Source of the DNA: an uncultured Acidobacteriia bacterium
GTDB lineage: Bacteria; Acidobacteriota; Terriglobia; Bryobacterales; Bryobacteraceae
Length of the DNA stretch: 48,000 nt
Direction: 5' to 3'
NCBI GenBank assembly: GCA_903909435.1
Contig: CAIVVT010000049.1
Span: 1-48,000, forward strand
Shown: positions 17,179-25,753 of the stretch, piece by piece
Layout of the letters: every line of letters begins with the position of its first letter
How positions within the stretch are numbered: the stretch's first letter is position 1
The notes under the pieces: generated by a model
The model's database searches: none
The model's input: the letters and a program-made list of their open reading frames with translations, nothing else
What the model was told of the DNA's origin: nothing
Program-made: the position numbers and the translations under genes

Positions 17179-18216
17179 CTAGTGCTCAAAGTCGAAGACC
17201 AGCTTTCCCACGCCGTCGGCATAGTTGTGGAGCAACTCAAAGCCCTCCTGCGCCTTTTCGAGCGGCAGGGAGTGGGTGAGCAGCTTGTCCGGGATCCGGC
17301 CGGCCGCCAGCAGCGCGGCGGCTTCGCGACCCTTGTGATTGGAGCGCTTGATGGCCTGGATGCGGAGTTCCTTGGACATGGCCGCGTGCAGATCCACGTT
17401 GAACTTCAACGGGTCCTGGATGCCGATCAGGACGAAACTGCCGCCCGATTTCGCGCAGCGCAAACCGAGTTGGATCGTCTCCGGCGTACCTGCGGCGTCG
17501 TAGACCACGTCCGCGCCGCGTCCCCGGGTCCGCTGCATCACCGCGTCCAGAAAGTCGTCGGCCACGGCGTCCATGGCGAAGTCCGCGCCCATCTGCCGGG
17601 CGAGGGCCAGCCGGTGCGGGACGCGGTCGCAGGCCAGCACCTCGGCGGCACCGGCGAGCTTGGCCATGGCGATCGCGATGCAGCCGATGGATCCAGTCCC
17701 CAGCACGACCACGGTCTGCCCGGGCCGCGCGGGAGCGAGTTCATACACGTGAACCAGCACGGCAACCGGCTCGATCAGAGTGGCCTGGTGCCAGCTGAGC
17801 TGCTCCGGGACCAGGTCGGCGTTGTGAGCCGGCACGACGACGTAATCGCGCAGGAACCCCTCCGCCTCGGGGCCGCCCATGAAGCGGGACACGACGCATA
17901 GATTGTGGCGGCCGCTGCGGCAGAATTCGCACTGGCCGCAGGTCAGCGAAGGCTCCAGCGAGACCCGGTCCCCGGGCTTGAAATCGTGCACGCCCGGGCC
18001 GGTGGCGACCACCTCGCCCACCGGCTCGTGACCGAGTACCTGCGGGTAGGATGCGGGCGTCGAGTGGATGCGGCCTTCGGCCCACCAGTGCAGATCGGAG
18101 CCGCACAGCCCGACGGCGTGCATCTTCACCAGCAACTCGCCGTGGCTCGGGCCTTCGGGCGCGGGAGCGTCGATGAGTTCAATCCGCCGGGATGCGACCA
18201 ATGGTGCGCTGCGCAT
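17179..18216 (-). CDS. Zinc-dependent alcohol dehydrogenase, sorbitol/threonine dehydrogenase type
   Basis: This 345-residue cytoplasmic medium-chain dehydrogenase uses NAD(P) to oxidise a polyol, sugar acid or similar alcohol. The catalytic zinc site is seen in VGLCGSDLHWW (Cys38) and GHEPVGEV (His-Glu). The structural zinc set is CGQCEFCRSGRHNLC, all four cysteines present. The Rossmann motif is VVVLGTGSIGCIAIAMAKLA. The nearby rhamnulokinase on the same strand hints at sugar catabolism, but substrate cannot be fixed. No clear ribosome binding site precedes the ATG at 18216. The start is divergent from the copper-receptor locus. Confidence 0.9.
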   Translation of the reverse strand: MRSAPLVASRRIELIDAPAPEGPSHGELLVKMHAVGLCGSDLHWWAEGRIHSTPASYPQVLGHEPVGEVVATGPGVHDFKPGDRVSLEPSLTCGQCEFCRSGRHNLCVVSRFMGGPEAEGFLRDYVVVPAHNADLVPEQLSWHQATLIEPVAVLVHVYELAPARPGQTVVVLGTGSIGCIAIAMAKLAGAAEVLACDRVPHRLALARQMGADFAMDAVADDFLDAVMQRTRGRGADVVYDAAGTPETIQLGLRCAKSGGSFVLIGIQDPLKFNVDLHAAMSKELRIQAIKRSNHKGREAAALLAAGRIPDKLLTHSLPLEKAQEGFELLHNYADGVGKLVFDFEH

Positions 18217-18261
18217 GGTGCGAAGCGATCAGCATATCGCAGGTGAGGCCGGTCCTGCCGC

Positions 18262-18290
18262 TTGACAACCACAGCGACTGATAGCATACT
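18262..18290 (+). promoter_or_regulatory. Sigma-70-like promoter of the copper-receptor locus
   Basis: TTGACA (18262-18267), a 17-base spacer and CATACT (18285-18290, four of six consensus bases) give a good promoter 33 bases before the small cysteine-rich gene. An overlapping TGATAGCAT (18279-18287) resembles the extended -10 elements elsewhere in the window and is the alternative reading. Confidence 0.55.
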
Positions 18291-18323
18291 TTCATTTCCT
18301 CTATAAAGAGCCGTTCATCCGAA

Positions 18324-18737
18324 ATGAGCCGATCAAGACAAGAGCGAGCGTGCTGCGCCGGCCCGGTTCGCCGGACGCTGGCGGCATTCCTGCTGCTGGC
18401 CTTGCTGTCGGTTTCAGCCACCCCGGCAAACGCATCCTGGTCGGTGTCGGCCGGGAAATGCCGCTGCTGTGCGCCTGGACATTGCACGTGCCACGGCCAT
18501 GTTTCGCCGGCCTCCGGCACCTCATTGGGTCCACAAACCGACTGCGGCCGCGGTTGCGGCTCGCTCGGCCAAACCGCCAATTGCATCAAGTTGGCCGCGC
18601 CTGCCGCGCAATTCTCGCACTTCGCGCCGCCAGCCAGATCCCGATTCCGGCCGGTGAGCTCCAAGGCGGGAACCAGCCAGAGCGCACCCGACCCCCTGCA
18701 ACAGCGTCCTCCGCCCGCTCCCCCAGTGCTCGCCTAA
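18324..18737 (+). CDS. Small exported cysteine-rich protein, putative copper binder
   Basis: This 137-residue protein has a signal peptide (arginines, then TLAAFLLLALLSVSATPANA, cut near residue 37). The mature part opens with KCRCCAPGHCTCHGH (about 45-59): five cysteines and two histidines in 15 residues. It has three more cysteines (DC, GC, NC) and a proline-rich C-terminus. No domain name comes to mind. It sits 84 bases upstream of the copper-type TonB receptor and behind a common promoter, so a role in binding or delivering copper in the periplasm is the simplest guess. The start at 18324 has no strong ribosome binding site. Confidence 0.7.
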   Translation: MSRSRQERACCAGPVRRTLAAFLLLALLSVSATPANASWSVSAGKCRCCAPGHCTCHGHVSPASGTSLGPQTDCGRGCGSLGQTANCIKLAAPAAQFSHFAPPARSRFRPVSSKAGTSQSAPDPLQQRPPPAPPVLA

Positions 18738-18821
18738 ACAACGCTTGCCGGGGCCTGTGACGCGCTTGCGTCCCCGGTCCCCTTGGAGCTGCGTAGTTTC
18801 AGCAACAGAAAAGGGAGAATT

Positions 18822-21158
18822 ATGAGAACCATCTTGGTGTGGTCCATCGGGCTGTGGTGCGCCCTATTGAGCGTGCAGGCTGCGCCTGCGGTGTTAAGTG
18901 GAACGGTGGCCGATCCATCCGGCGCCAGAGTACCGGGCGCACGAATAAGGCTGGCTCTGCGCGGAGGCGGTGATTCGATTGCCGTCGCTTCGGATCGAAA
19001 CGGAGTGTTTCGTGCCGCCAGTCTGGCGCCGGGAACGTACGACGTGAGCGCGGAATCCGCGGGCTTCGGAACGTATACCAGGACCGGCCTGAGCCTGGCG
19101 GCGGGCGAGCCGGTGACCCTGGATATCGTATTGTCGATTTCCAGTTTGAGCGAGCAGGTAACGGTCACCGCCAAAGCTCCGGCGGGGGAAGGCGCCATCG
19201 AAACCAGTTCGCTCAATTCGCGCGAGGTGCTCGAAATTCGCGAAGTGCGGGAAAGCGGTGCAAAGGATGTCGGGGAGGCGCTTTCGAGCCTCGACGGGAT
19301 CTCCAAAATCCGCAAGGCCGGTATTGCGAACGACATCGTCCTGCGCGGGTTCCAGCAGGGCAATATCAACGTGCTGGTGGACGGCTTGCGCATCAATGGA
19401 GCTTGCCCGGGGCATATGGACCCCTCGGCATCGCACGTCGATTTCGCCGAGATCGAAGATGTCGAAGTGACCAAGGGCCCGTTTGACATCCGCAATCAGG
19501 GGAGCCTCGGCGGTACCGTGAACGTGGTCACCAGGAAGCAGTTGGACGGGTTCTACCTGACGCCCACGTTTTCGACCGGTTCGTTCGGCTTCGTCAATCC
19601 ATCCCTGGTTTCGTCCTGGTCCAGCGGGCGCTTCCGTGTGCTGGGCGGCTACTCCTACCGGCGCTCCGGTTCCTTCGTGGACGGCAGCGGCCGCAACGTG
19701 ACTTCCTACGGCAACTACACCCAGGCGGGCCGCGGGAATCCCGCCTTCGACATCAACACGGGGTGGGGCAGTCTGGGCTTCGACATCGCCCGCAACCAGA
19801 GCATCGACCTCGCGTATACGTATCAGGACGGCGGGCTCACACTGTACCCGTCCCTGTCGATGGATGCGCCCTTTGACAAGGCGGACCGGCTGACCGCGAA
19901 TTGGAGTTTGCGGGAACTCAAGGGGATCGTGAAGCAGGTCCGGGTTCAAAGCTACTTCTCGCGGGTCAAGCATTGGATGACCGACGAACTGCGTACGAGT
20001 TCGGCCGGCGCGCCCTTGGGCTTCGGCATGGGCACCTTCGCCTCCACGAAGAACTTCGGAGGGCGCGTGGAAGCGGAGCTGGCGCACACGATCTTCGGCG
20101 CCGAATCCTACGATCGCGGCTGGGACGCGGTAGGCTCCATGCGCATGGGGATGATGTATTCGGCTTCGCATTCCCTGCCTGACGCGCGAACGGTTGCAGG
20201 CGGCTTCTACGGCCAGCACCGCCAGAATTTCGGCCGCCTTACGGTGACTCTGGGCGGGCGCGTGGACAGCTCCAGCAGCGCGGCTCTGGCCAAGGACGTG
20301 AACACGGATCTTTACTGGGCCTACCACAACACCAGATCCACCTCGACCTCTGACCTGAGCCCGTCCGGCACGTTGTCAGCGACGTATCTGTTGCCGCGAG
20401 GCGTTGAACTGTTCGCGGGAACGGGCAGCACCGTGCGACTGCCGGATCCGGAAGAGCGCTACTATACCGTCAAGAAAATGGGCTCCGACTGGGTCGGCAA
20501 CCCGCGACTGGAACCCACTCGCAACAACGAGACGGATCTCGGCATCAACGTGCGCGCCAAGCGTTTCACGTTGCGTCCGACGCTGTTCTACAGCCGCCTG
20601 GAGGACTTCATCGCCATCGACACGCAGGCGAGGCTCAACAAGTTGATGAGCGTCATGAACGCCTCGGCACGTTCTTACGAGAACGTCGAAGCGCGCATGT
20701 ACGGCGGCGAACTCGCCTACAGCGTCGGGTTCACGCGCTCCCTGCTGCTCTCCGGCGGAGTGTCGTACACGCGCGGCGTGCAGTCCGCCAAACCTTCGGC
20801 CGGTCTGGCCAGAACCGACATGGCGGAAATGCCTCCGTTCAGGTCACGGGCCGCACTGCGCTATGGCCGGAGCATGTTCTTCGCCGAGGTCAACGCCATC
20901 GCCGTCGCGCGGCAGGACAAGATCGACTTCGCGCTGCAGGAGCAACCCACGGCTGGCTACGCGCTGCTCGGTATAAGGGCAGGCATCCACCACAATCAAT
21001 GGAATATCGCCGCCGGCATCGATAATCTGACCGACCGTTTCTACTATGAGCACCTGTCGTATCAGCGCGATCCGTATCGCAGCGGCGTGCGTATGCCGGA
21101 GCCGGGCAGGACGTTGTTCCTGAATATCTCGAAGACCCTCCAATTCGGAGCTCGCTGA
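18822..21158 (+). CDS. TonB-dependent outer-membrane receptor with OprC-type copper site
   Basis: This 778-residue receptor has a signal peptide (1-20), a carboxypeptidase-regulatory-like domain (about 22-100, LSGTVADPSGARVPGARIRL), a plug domain and a beta-barrel ending in Phe-Gly-Ala-Arg. The plug carries NGACPGHMDPSASHV with Cys195 and Met199, and the barrel has VKHWMTDELR with His384 and Met386. Together these reproduce the CxxxM-HxM site that binds copper in Pseudomonas OprC (Cys143, Met147, His323, Met325). Import of copper ions is therefore the best prediction. AAGGGAG precedes the ATG at 18822. It is probably co-transcribed with the cysteine-rich gene upstream. No TonB/ExbBD in the window. 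Confidence 0.88.
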   Translation: MRTILVWSIGLWCALLSVQAAPAVLSGTVADPSGARVPGARIRLALRGGGDSIAVASDRNGVFRAASLAPGTYDVSAESAGFGTYTRTGLSLAAGEPVTLDIVLSISSLSEQVTVTAKAPAGEGAIETSSLNSREVLEIREVRESGAKDVGEALSSLDGISKIRKAGIANDIVLRGFQQGNINVLVDGLRINGACPGHMDPSASHVDFAEIEDVEVTKGPFDIRNQGSLGGTVNVVTRKQLDGFYLTPTFSTGSFGFVNPSLVSSWSSGRFRVLGGYSYRRSGSFVDGSGRNVTSYGNYTQAGRGNPAFDINTGWGSLGFDIARNQSIDLAYTYQDGGLTLYPSLSMDAPFDKADRLTANWSLRELKGIVKQVRVQSYFSRVKHWMTDELRTSSAGAPLGFGMGTFASTKNFGGRVEAELAHTIFGAESYDRGWDAVGSMRMGMMYSASHSLPDARTVAGGFYGQHRQNFGRLTVTLGGRVDSSSSAALAKDVNTDLYWAYHNTRSTSTSDLSPSGTLSATYLLPRGVELFAGTGSTVRLPDPEERYYTVKKMGSDWVGNPRLEPTRNNETDLGINVRAKRFTLRPTLFYSRLEDFIAIDTQARLNKLMSVMNASARSYENVEARMYGGELAYSVGFTRSLLLSGGVSYTRGVQSAKPSAGLARTDMAEMPPFRSRAALRYGRSMFFAEVNAIAVARQDKIDFALQEQPTAGYALLGIRAGIHHNQWNIAAGIDNLTDRFYYEHLSYQRDPYRSGVRMPEPGRTLFLNISKTLQFGAR

Positions 21159-21253
21159 GTGTGGCGAGGAGGTCCGGCAGTCGCGGTGCTTTCCTCCGGA
21201 ACGCACGGACTTCCGCCTCTCCGCAGATAACGGGCTTGGGTACCACCCGGCTT

Positions 21254-21262
21254 TGATAGGCT
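21254..21262 (+). promoter_or_regulatory. Possible extended -10 element (TGATAGGCT)
   Basis: TGATAGGCT stands 50 bases before the fucosidase start, with TTGGGT 16-17 bases further up as a poor -35. It matches the elements at 4268, 23736 and 44529. Confidence 0.3.
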
Positions 21263-21312
21263 ATGGCGCGGGGTCGCCAAGGCGTCTTCGCCGAATTCGA
21301 ACCCCGCGCACT

Positions 21313-22752
21313 ATGGCACTTTACACCTGGCTTCGCAGATCGACCCGCGCGTCCGCGACATGCTTCCTGCTGCTGATGCCGGCCATGACTCAGGAGCAGG
21401 CTCCAGCAGGGCCGCATTTCCAGCCGGACCTCCAGTCCATCGGGAAACACCAACTGCCCCAGTGGTACGATGACGCCAAGCTGGGCATCTTCGTCCACTG
21501 GGGCATCTATTCCGTGCCTGCCTGGGCGCCGCCCGTGGGCGAGTTTGGTAAGGTCCCGTTCGCGAGTTGGTTCAAGAACAACTCCTATGCGGAGTGGTAC
21601 CTGAACACGATGAAGATCAAGGATTCTCCTACCTGGGAACATCACAAGAGCGCCTGGGGAGCCGAGTTCAAGTACGAGAATTTCATCCCCGTCTTCCTGC
21701 AGCAGTCGCGCCAGTGGAAGCCGGATGAGTGGGCGGAATTGTTCCAGGCGACTGGCGCGAAATATGTCGTGTTCACGACCAAGCACGCCGACGGGTACCC
21801 GTTGTGGCCCACTGCGGTTCGGAACCCGCATATCAAGGTCGCCTCCCTGGCGTCGGAGCGCGACTACGTGGGGGAGCTAACGCAAGCGGTGCGCGCCCAC
21901 GGCATGCGCATGGGGACTTATTATTGCGGCGGCATGGATTGGAGCTACGTGCCCGATACCCTGCAGAGCATGGCGGACGTTCTGCGTACGGTTCCGCAGA
22001 GCGCGGAGTACGTGACGGCGGCCGACGCGCATTGGCGGGAATTGATCGCGCGCTATCAGCCCGACATCCTGTGGAACGACATCTCGTATCCCAAGAACGG
22101 CGACTTCAACGGCCTCGTCTCCGACTATTACAACCACAATCCGCAGGGTGTGATTAACAACCGCTTCGGCCGGGGCAACGACCATGCCGATTTCACGACG
22201 CCGGAATACACCAACTTCAAGGCGATCGAGGCCAAGAAGTGGGAGACGTGCCGCGGGCTCGGATACTCCTTCGGCTACAACCAGGCGGAACGGGCGGAGC
22301 ACATGCTCTCTCCCGCGGCGCTGGTTCACCTGCTGGTCGATATCGTCAGCAAGAACGGCAACCTGCTGTTGAACGTCGGGCCCGCCGCCGATGGTTCGAT
22401 TTCGGCGTTGCAACTGGAGCGCCTCCACGCCCTGGGACAGTGGTTGAAGGTCAACGGCGAGGCGATTTACGGAACGCGTCCGTGGACTCGGGCCGAGGCT
22501 CACACCACCAGCGGCGAGCCAGTCCGCTTCACGCGCAAGGGCGAAGCGCTCTACGCCATCCTGCTGGGGCGACCCAAGACCCGCAGCGTAGCCATAGTGG
22601 AGTTGAGCCCGTCGAAGGGCAGCGAGATCCGGCTTGTGGGGACGGAAGGAGCGCTGGCCTGGACGCAGGAGGGTGCCAACCTCGTCGTCAATTTGCCCGG
22701 CTCCCTGCAGGAGTCTTACGCATACGCCTTGAAGATCACGCCGGGGCAGTAG
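21313..22752 (+). CDS. Exported alpha-L-fucosidase, GH29
   Basis: It removes terminal alpha-L-fucose from glycans outside the cytoplasm. The 479-residue protein has a signal peptide (1-26 or so, ending CFLLLMPAMT), then the barrel entrance PQWYDDAKLGIFVHWGIYS, the FTTKHADGYPLW substrate segment, and GMDWSYVPD. The nucleophile is Asp256 in LWNDISYP. A C-terminal beta-sandwich follows NGNLLLNVGP. The frame is open upstream from a TTG at 21253, but 21313 is the first ATG and gives the best signal peptide. The acid/base residue is poorly conserved in this family and I do not assign it. Monocistronic. Confidence 0.94.
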   Translation: MALYTWLRRSTRASATCFLLLMPAMTQEQAPAGPHFQPDLQSIGKHQLPQWYDDAKLGIFVHWGIYSVPAWAPPVGEFGKVPFASWFKNNSYAEWYLNTMKIKDSPTWEHHKSAWGAEFKYENFIPVFLQQSRQWKPDEWAELFQATGAKYVVFTTKHADGYPLWPTAVRNPHIKVASLASERDYVGELTQAVRAHGMRMGTYYCGGMDWSYVPDTLQSMADVLRTVPQSAEYVTAADAHWRELIARYQPDILWNDISYPKNGDFNGLVSDYYNHNPQGVINNRFGRGNDHADFTTPEYTNFKAIEAKKWETCRGLGYSFGYNQAERAEHMLSPAALVHLLVDIVSKNGNLLLNVGPAADGSISALQLERLHALGQWLKVNGEAIYGTRPWTRAEAHTTSGEPVRFTRKGEALYAILLGRPKTRSVAIVELSPSKGSEIRLVGTEGALAWTQEGANLVVNLPGSLQESYAYALKITPGQ

Positions 22753-22779
22753 GAAACTGGGGCGGCGCTGGAGCGCTGC

Positions 22780-22929
22780 GCGGGCTCTCCAGAGCCCGCA
22801 TTGTTTGCGTCCCGCGGCTCAAGTTAGTTGGCGGGGTCTGGAGACCCTGCGCGGCTCTGGAGAGCCGCCCCACCCTGCGCGAGCCGCCCCACCCACATCG
22901 CCAGTTAGGCGTGTTGGTCTGGAGAGCCC
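22780..22929. repeat. Cluster of hairpins sharing the core CTCTGGAGAG
   Basis: Perfect palindromes lie at 22780-22799 (GCGGGCTCTCCAGAGCCCGC), 22834-22847 (GGGTCTGGAGACCC) and 22851-22868 (GCGGCTCTGGAGAGCCGC), and a half-copy (GGTCTGGAGAGCCC) at 22916-22929. GCCGCCCCAC blocks repeat between them. The region lies between two convergent genes (GH29 and the LolA-like gene) and may end transcription from both sides, though no T-runs follow. Confidence 0.75.
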
Positions 22930-22976
22930 ATTGCCGATTGGGCGTTTACGGAACGTCTGCGGAAAGCGCGACGCGG

Positions 22977-23702
22977 CTATTCCTTCGGCTTGGCGAACTT
23001 CGCGTCGTCGATCTCGACGTTGGTCTTCACTTCCGCGAAGCGGATCACCATGTCACCCAACTGGGGCACCGTCAGCTTGACCGTGTGCGCCATTTTCACG
23101 CCGTTGCCGATGTCCTTGTAGTCCGATAGCTCCACCGGGATGTCAGCTCCATCGGGTCCCGGATTGACTGCCTTCGTCATCAGGAACGTCTCTGCGTCGA
23201 AGCAGCGCATCACAGGCCGGCCGCTGGCGGGAACCAGCTTGACCATCCAGCAATCCCGTCCCTGGGCCTTATCCTTGCCCGCGACTTCGGATTTCGGGTA
23301 CAGTTCCTTCCAGCGCAGCGCACCGTAGAATGCCCCGTCGCGTTGCGCCTGCCCGAGCGCCTCCCCGTCAATAACCGACAGTCCGCTTTGTGGATCCTGC
23401 TTCCATGCGATCTTGCCGTCAAAGCCCTCAAGCACCTCCCCATAGCCGTCCAGCGTGGTCACCGACAAGTGTTTGTCCGGAGCTTTGGCGTATGTCTTGT
23501 TGGCCGCCGTGATGCCCATCGCTGTGATTTCGATCGTCCCTGTCGCGACGGTACTGGTCATTTTTTCGAAGGCGGCTTTGCCGCCCGAAGCCTCAATGGA
23601 CTTCTCCATGATCTGATCGAGTGTGAGGGCAGGCTTCGCCGCTTCCTGCCCGAAAACAGAGGCGGCAAGCAGGAGGCTGCCGGCGATGAGGATTGAACGC
23701 AT
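22977..23702 (-). CDS. Exported LolA-like protein of unknown function
   Basis: The 241-residue protein has a signal peptide (MRSILIAGSLLLAASVFGQ). The mature part begins LTLDQIMEKSIEASGGKAAF, a start seen in outer-membrane lipoprotein-sorting (LolA/LppX-fold) relatives, and continues as alternating short beta-strands (GFDGKIAWKQDPQSGLSVID, CWMVKLVP, VKLTVPQLG). It is likely to be a periplasmic half-barrel that holds a lipid or other hydrophobic ligand, but no ligand is known. AAGGAGA lies six bases before the ATG. The gene at 42393 encodes a distant look-alike. It stands alone between convergent and same-strand carbohydrate genes. Confidence 0.8.
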   Translation of the reverse strand: MRSILIAGSLLLAASVFGQEAAKPALTLDQIMEKSIEASGGKAAFEKMTSTVATGTIEITAMGITAANKTYAKAPDKHLSVTTLDGYGEVLEGFDGKIAWKQDPQSGLSVIDGEALGQAQRDGAFYGALRWKELYPKSEVAGKDKAQGRDCWMVKLVPASGRPVMRCFDAETFLMTKAVNPGPDGADIPVELSDYKDIGNGVKMAHTVKLTVPQLGDMVIRFAEVKTNVEIDDAKFAKPKE

Positions 23703-23735
23703 TGTAATTCTCCTTATGAATTCGGTCCCGCTGAA

Positions 23736-23744
23736 AGCCTATCA
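23736..23744 (-). promoter_or_regulatory. Possible extended -10 element (TGATAGGCT)
   Basis: On the minus strand TGATAGGCT lies 34 bases before the start of the LolA-like gene, with CTGCCA (four of six -35 bases) 17 bases before TAGGCT. This is the best-supported of the four TGATAGGNT elements. Confidence 0.4.
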
Positions 23745-23834
23745 CTGAGCGAATTCAATGGCAGCAGTCATTCGGCGGTTCACCGCACAATTCGCTGCCA
23801 ACCCGCACTTTCATATCTCGTCGCACGGCGCGGG

Positions 23835-25424
23835 TCAGTACTTCATCAGTTTCACTTTCACGATCGTCCCCGCGGCTGGAATCCGGATGCCAAAGTAGAT
23901 CTCGTCGCCGCTCAACTGGCGCAGGGATTTCCACTCCGAGCCCTCGTAGAACCCCTCTTCCACGCTGACGAAGTCGGCCCGGGGCTGGGCGGAGCCGAAG
24001 CGCGCGCGGAAGCTCACGGCTGCATCGAAACCGGCGATGACGAACTCCGTCGGCGCGAGTTGGCCGACCAGGACGCGCCCCGAAATCTTCGACGTTCCCG
24101 CGGCGCGCGCCCCCCCGTAGCCATAGCTGAACGGGCCGAACTGGACCATCGCCTCATACTCGCCAAAATCCAGGACGCGGGTTGCGGCGCCTTCCTCTTC
24201 GACCGCCGAATGCAGCGAGTCGTGCTGTCTGGCTGCGGCGAGCAGCGGCAGCGCGCCAGACAAGACTCGATAAGTGGAGCCGAGATCGCTCAGCGCTTCA
24301 GGGACGCTCCCGTCGTCGTGTCCCTCGCGCGGTCCTTCCACGCCAAACACCGAGACGCCGATGCCCTTCAAGTCGCCGAGGGCGTAAAACATGCGACGGC
24401 AGAAACCCAGGTCGCTGCCGGTTTCCGGGATCAGCAGCGGGTTGTCCGGGCGGCTGTAGGGAGTCGCCTCCTCGACAAACTGCACGGAATTGCGTTTGTA
24501 GATGTCGGGTGAGATCCAGTCGATCGCCGGAACGATGGCCTTGTACAGAGGCAGCATGCGGGTGGTCGGCCCACCGCTCGGGTGGGAGAAGCCGGGGTCG
24601 TAGAATCCGTCCTGAATGTCCGTCCAGGCATTCAGGAACATCGGCAGCGGGAACTCCTGCTTGCCCGCCGTGGCGACGCGGTTGACATAGCGCGCCTGGT
24701 AATACGCGGCAAACGTCTCACTCGCATACGGGCCGAACACTTCCGCCCAGGTGCCGCCCGCCTGTTTATGGAATGCCGCCAGGACTTCAGCCGGCACATT
24801 TTGTCCGAACAGGCGGTTCGCGGTCTCGGAGTGGTCCCGGTCCGTTCCCAAAACGCCCGCTTCGTTCTCCACCTGAACCGCGACCACCGTGTGCAATTCG
24901 CCGTCCAGCCGCTTCAGATGCCGCATGAAGGCGGCAAATGCAGCGGCGTCCGCATTGATCGTGGCGTCCACGTGTGTGGAGAGAGTGCGGATCGGACTCC
25001 CGCTCTGGTCGATCATGCGGGGATAGGTGCGCACGTCCTCCTTCACCCATGCCGGCGCGAAGTGCATTGCCGCGTTCTTGAAGCCCCCGAACCAGGCCAG
25101 GATCAGCCGCAGATCGTGCTTGCGCGCTCCTGCCACGAGTCCGTCCACAACGGCGAAATCGAACTTGCCTTGCGCCGGTTCGACCGTCTGCCATTGGATC
25201 GGAATCTCGATGGTGTTGACGTGCAGTCGTTTCGCGAGCGGCCAGGTCCGTTCCAATTCGCCTGGATATCCGCTGGAATTGGCGGTCTGAATCCCCAGCA
25301 CGATGAAGGGTCGATCGTTGACTTGAAATTCAAATCCTCCCGCTTGCTTCACCAGTCGCGGCATCGACTCGGCAAACGCCGGCAGTGCCAACGCCGCCAT
25401 CGCCATCAGAAGTCCAAACTGCAT
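23835..25424 (-). CDS. Exported GH35-type beta-galactosidase-like enzyme with DUF5597 C-terminus
   Basis: It probably removes terminal beta-galactose from plant or microbial glycans. The 529-residue protein has a signal peptide (1-19), an (alpha/beta)8 barrel starting FIVLGIQTANSSG, with IPIQWQTVEPAQGKFDF early on. The acid/base Glu188 lies in VQVENEAG, as in GH35, and the nucleophile is expected at Glu334 in LLIPETGSD. The C-terminal part (about 390-529) is a beta-sandwich of the DUF5597 kind. GGAGGA precedes the ATG at 25424; the frame is open another 260 bases upstream without a better start. Sugar specificity is inferred from family only. Confidence 0.88.
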   Translation of the reverse strand: MQFGLLMAMAALALPAFAESMPRLVKQAGGFEFQVNDRPFIVLGIQTANSSGYPGELERTWPLAKRLHVNTIEIPIQWQTVEPAQGKFDFAVVDGLVAGARKHDLRLILAWFGGFKNAAMHFAPAWVKEDVRTYPRMIDQSGSPIRTLSTHVDATINADAAAFAAFMRHLKRLDGELHTVVAVQVENEAGVLGTDRDHSETANRLFGQNVPAEVLAAFHKQAGGTWAEVFGPYASETFAAYYQARYVNRVATAGKQEFPLPMFLNAWTDIQDGFYDPGFSHPSGGPTTRMLPLYKAIVPAIDWISPDIYKRNSVQFVEEATPYSRPDNPLLIPETGSDLGFCRRMFYALGDLKGIGVSVFGVEGPREGHDDGSVPEALSDLGSTYRVLSGALPLLAAARQHDSLHSAVEEEGAATRVLDFGEYEAMVQFGPFSYGYGGARAAGTSKISGRVLVGQLAPTEFVIAGFDAAVSFRARFGSAQPRADFVSVEEGFYEGSEWKSLRQLSGDEIYFGIRIPAAGTIVKVKLMKY

Positions 25425-25753
25425 TACGATCCTCCGTTTTCGCCGGCGTGCCCGAATCAGAACGCGTTCGGGTGTTCGGTTTTTCCAGCCGGGTGAGTGG
25501 CTCCGGCAACGCCGCCTCAATGAGCATACGCCGGTCGAGGGAACCGGCGCTTCAACCCGTGCGGACTTCCGTGATTGACGCTCAAATGCACCTTTGACCA
25601 CTCCGGTCTCCCGCCAGTGCGCACAGTGCCGCCGGCACCAAGCGAGCTCGAAACTGCGGGTCTGTTCGGTTGCGTCTCGGCGCAAAGTGGGATTCCAATT
25701 GCCGTTCCTCCTGCTGGTATTCTGGAAACTCTCGTAGTATTTGGAGGTTCCTC
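25425..25753. other. Divergent intergenic region of 329 bases
   Basis: It separates the GH35 gene (minus) from the NmrA-like gene (plus). It holds a palindrome, CGCCGGT-cgaggga-ACCGGCG at 25529-25549, about 105 bases before the GH35 start, which could be an operator. TGGTATTCT at 25715-25723 is a possible extended -10 for the plus-strand gene, without a clear -35. I see no gene in it. Confidence 0.4.
25529..25549. promoter_or_regulatory. Palindrome CGCCGGT-N7-ACCGGCG
   Basis: A perfect 7-base inverted repeat in the divergent region could be a regulator site for the GH35 gene or its neighbour. A chance GC-rich hairpin is also possible. Confidence 0.3.

Noticed and set aside
18350..18760. An overlapping 136-residue frame over the cysteine-rich gene
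   Set aside because: It lacks a signal peptide and a ribosome binding site; the frame starting at 18324 has a clear signal peptide and a cysteine cluster.
18894..20327. A 477-residue minus-strand reading frame opposite the TonB receptor
   Set aside because: The composition is that of an antisense shadow and the receptor is well supported.
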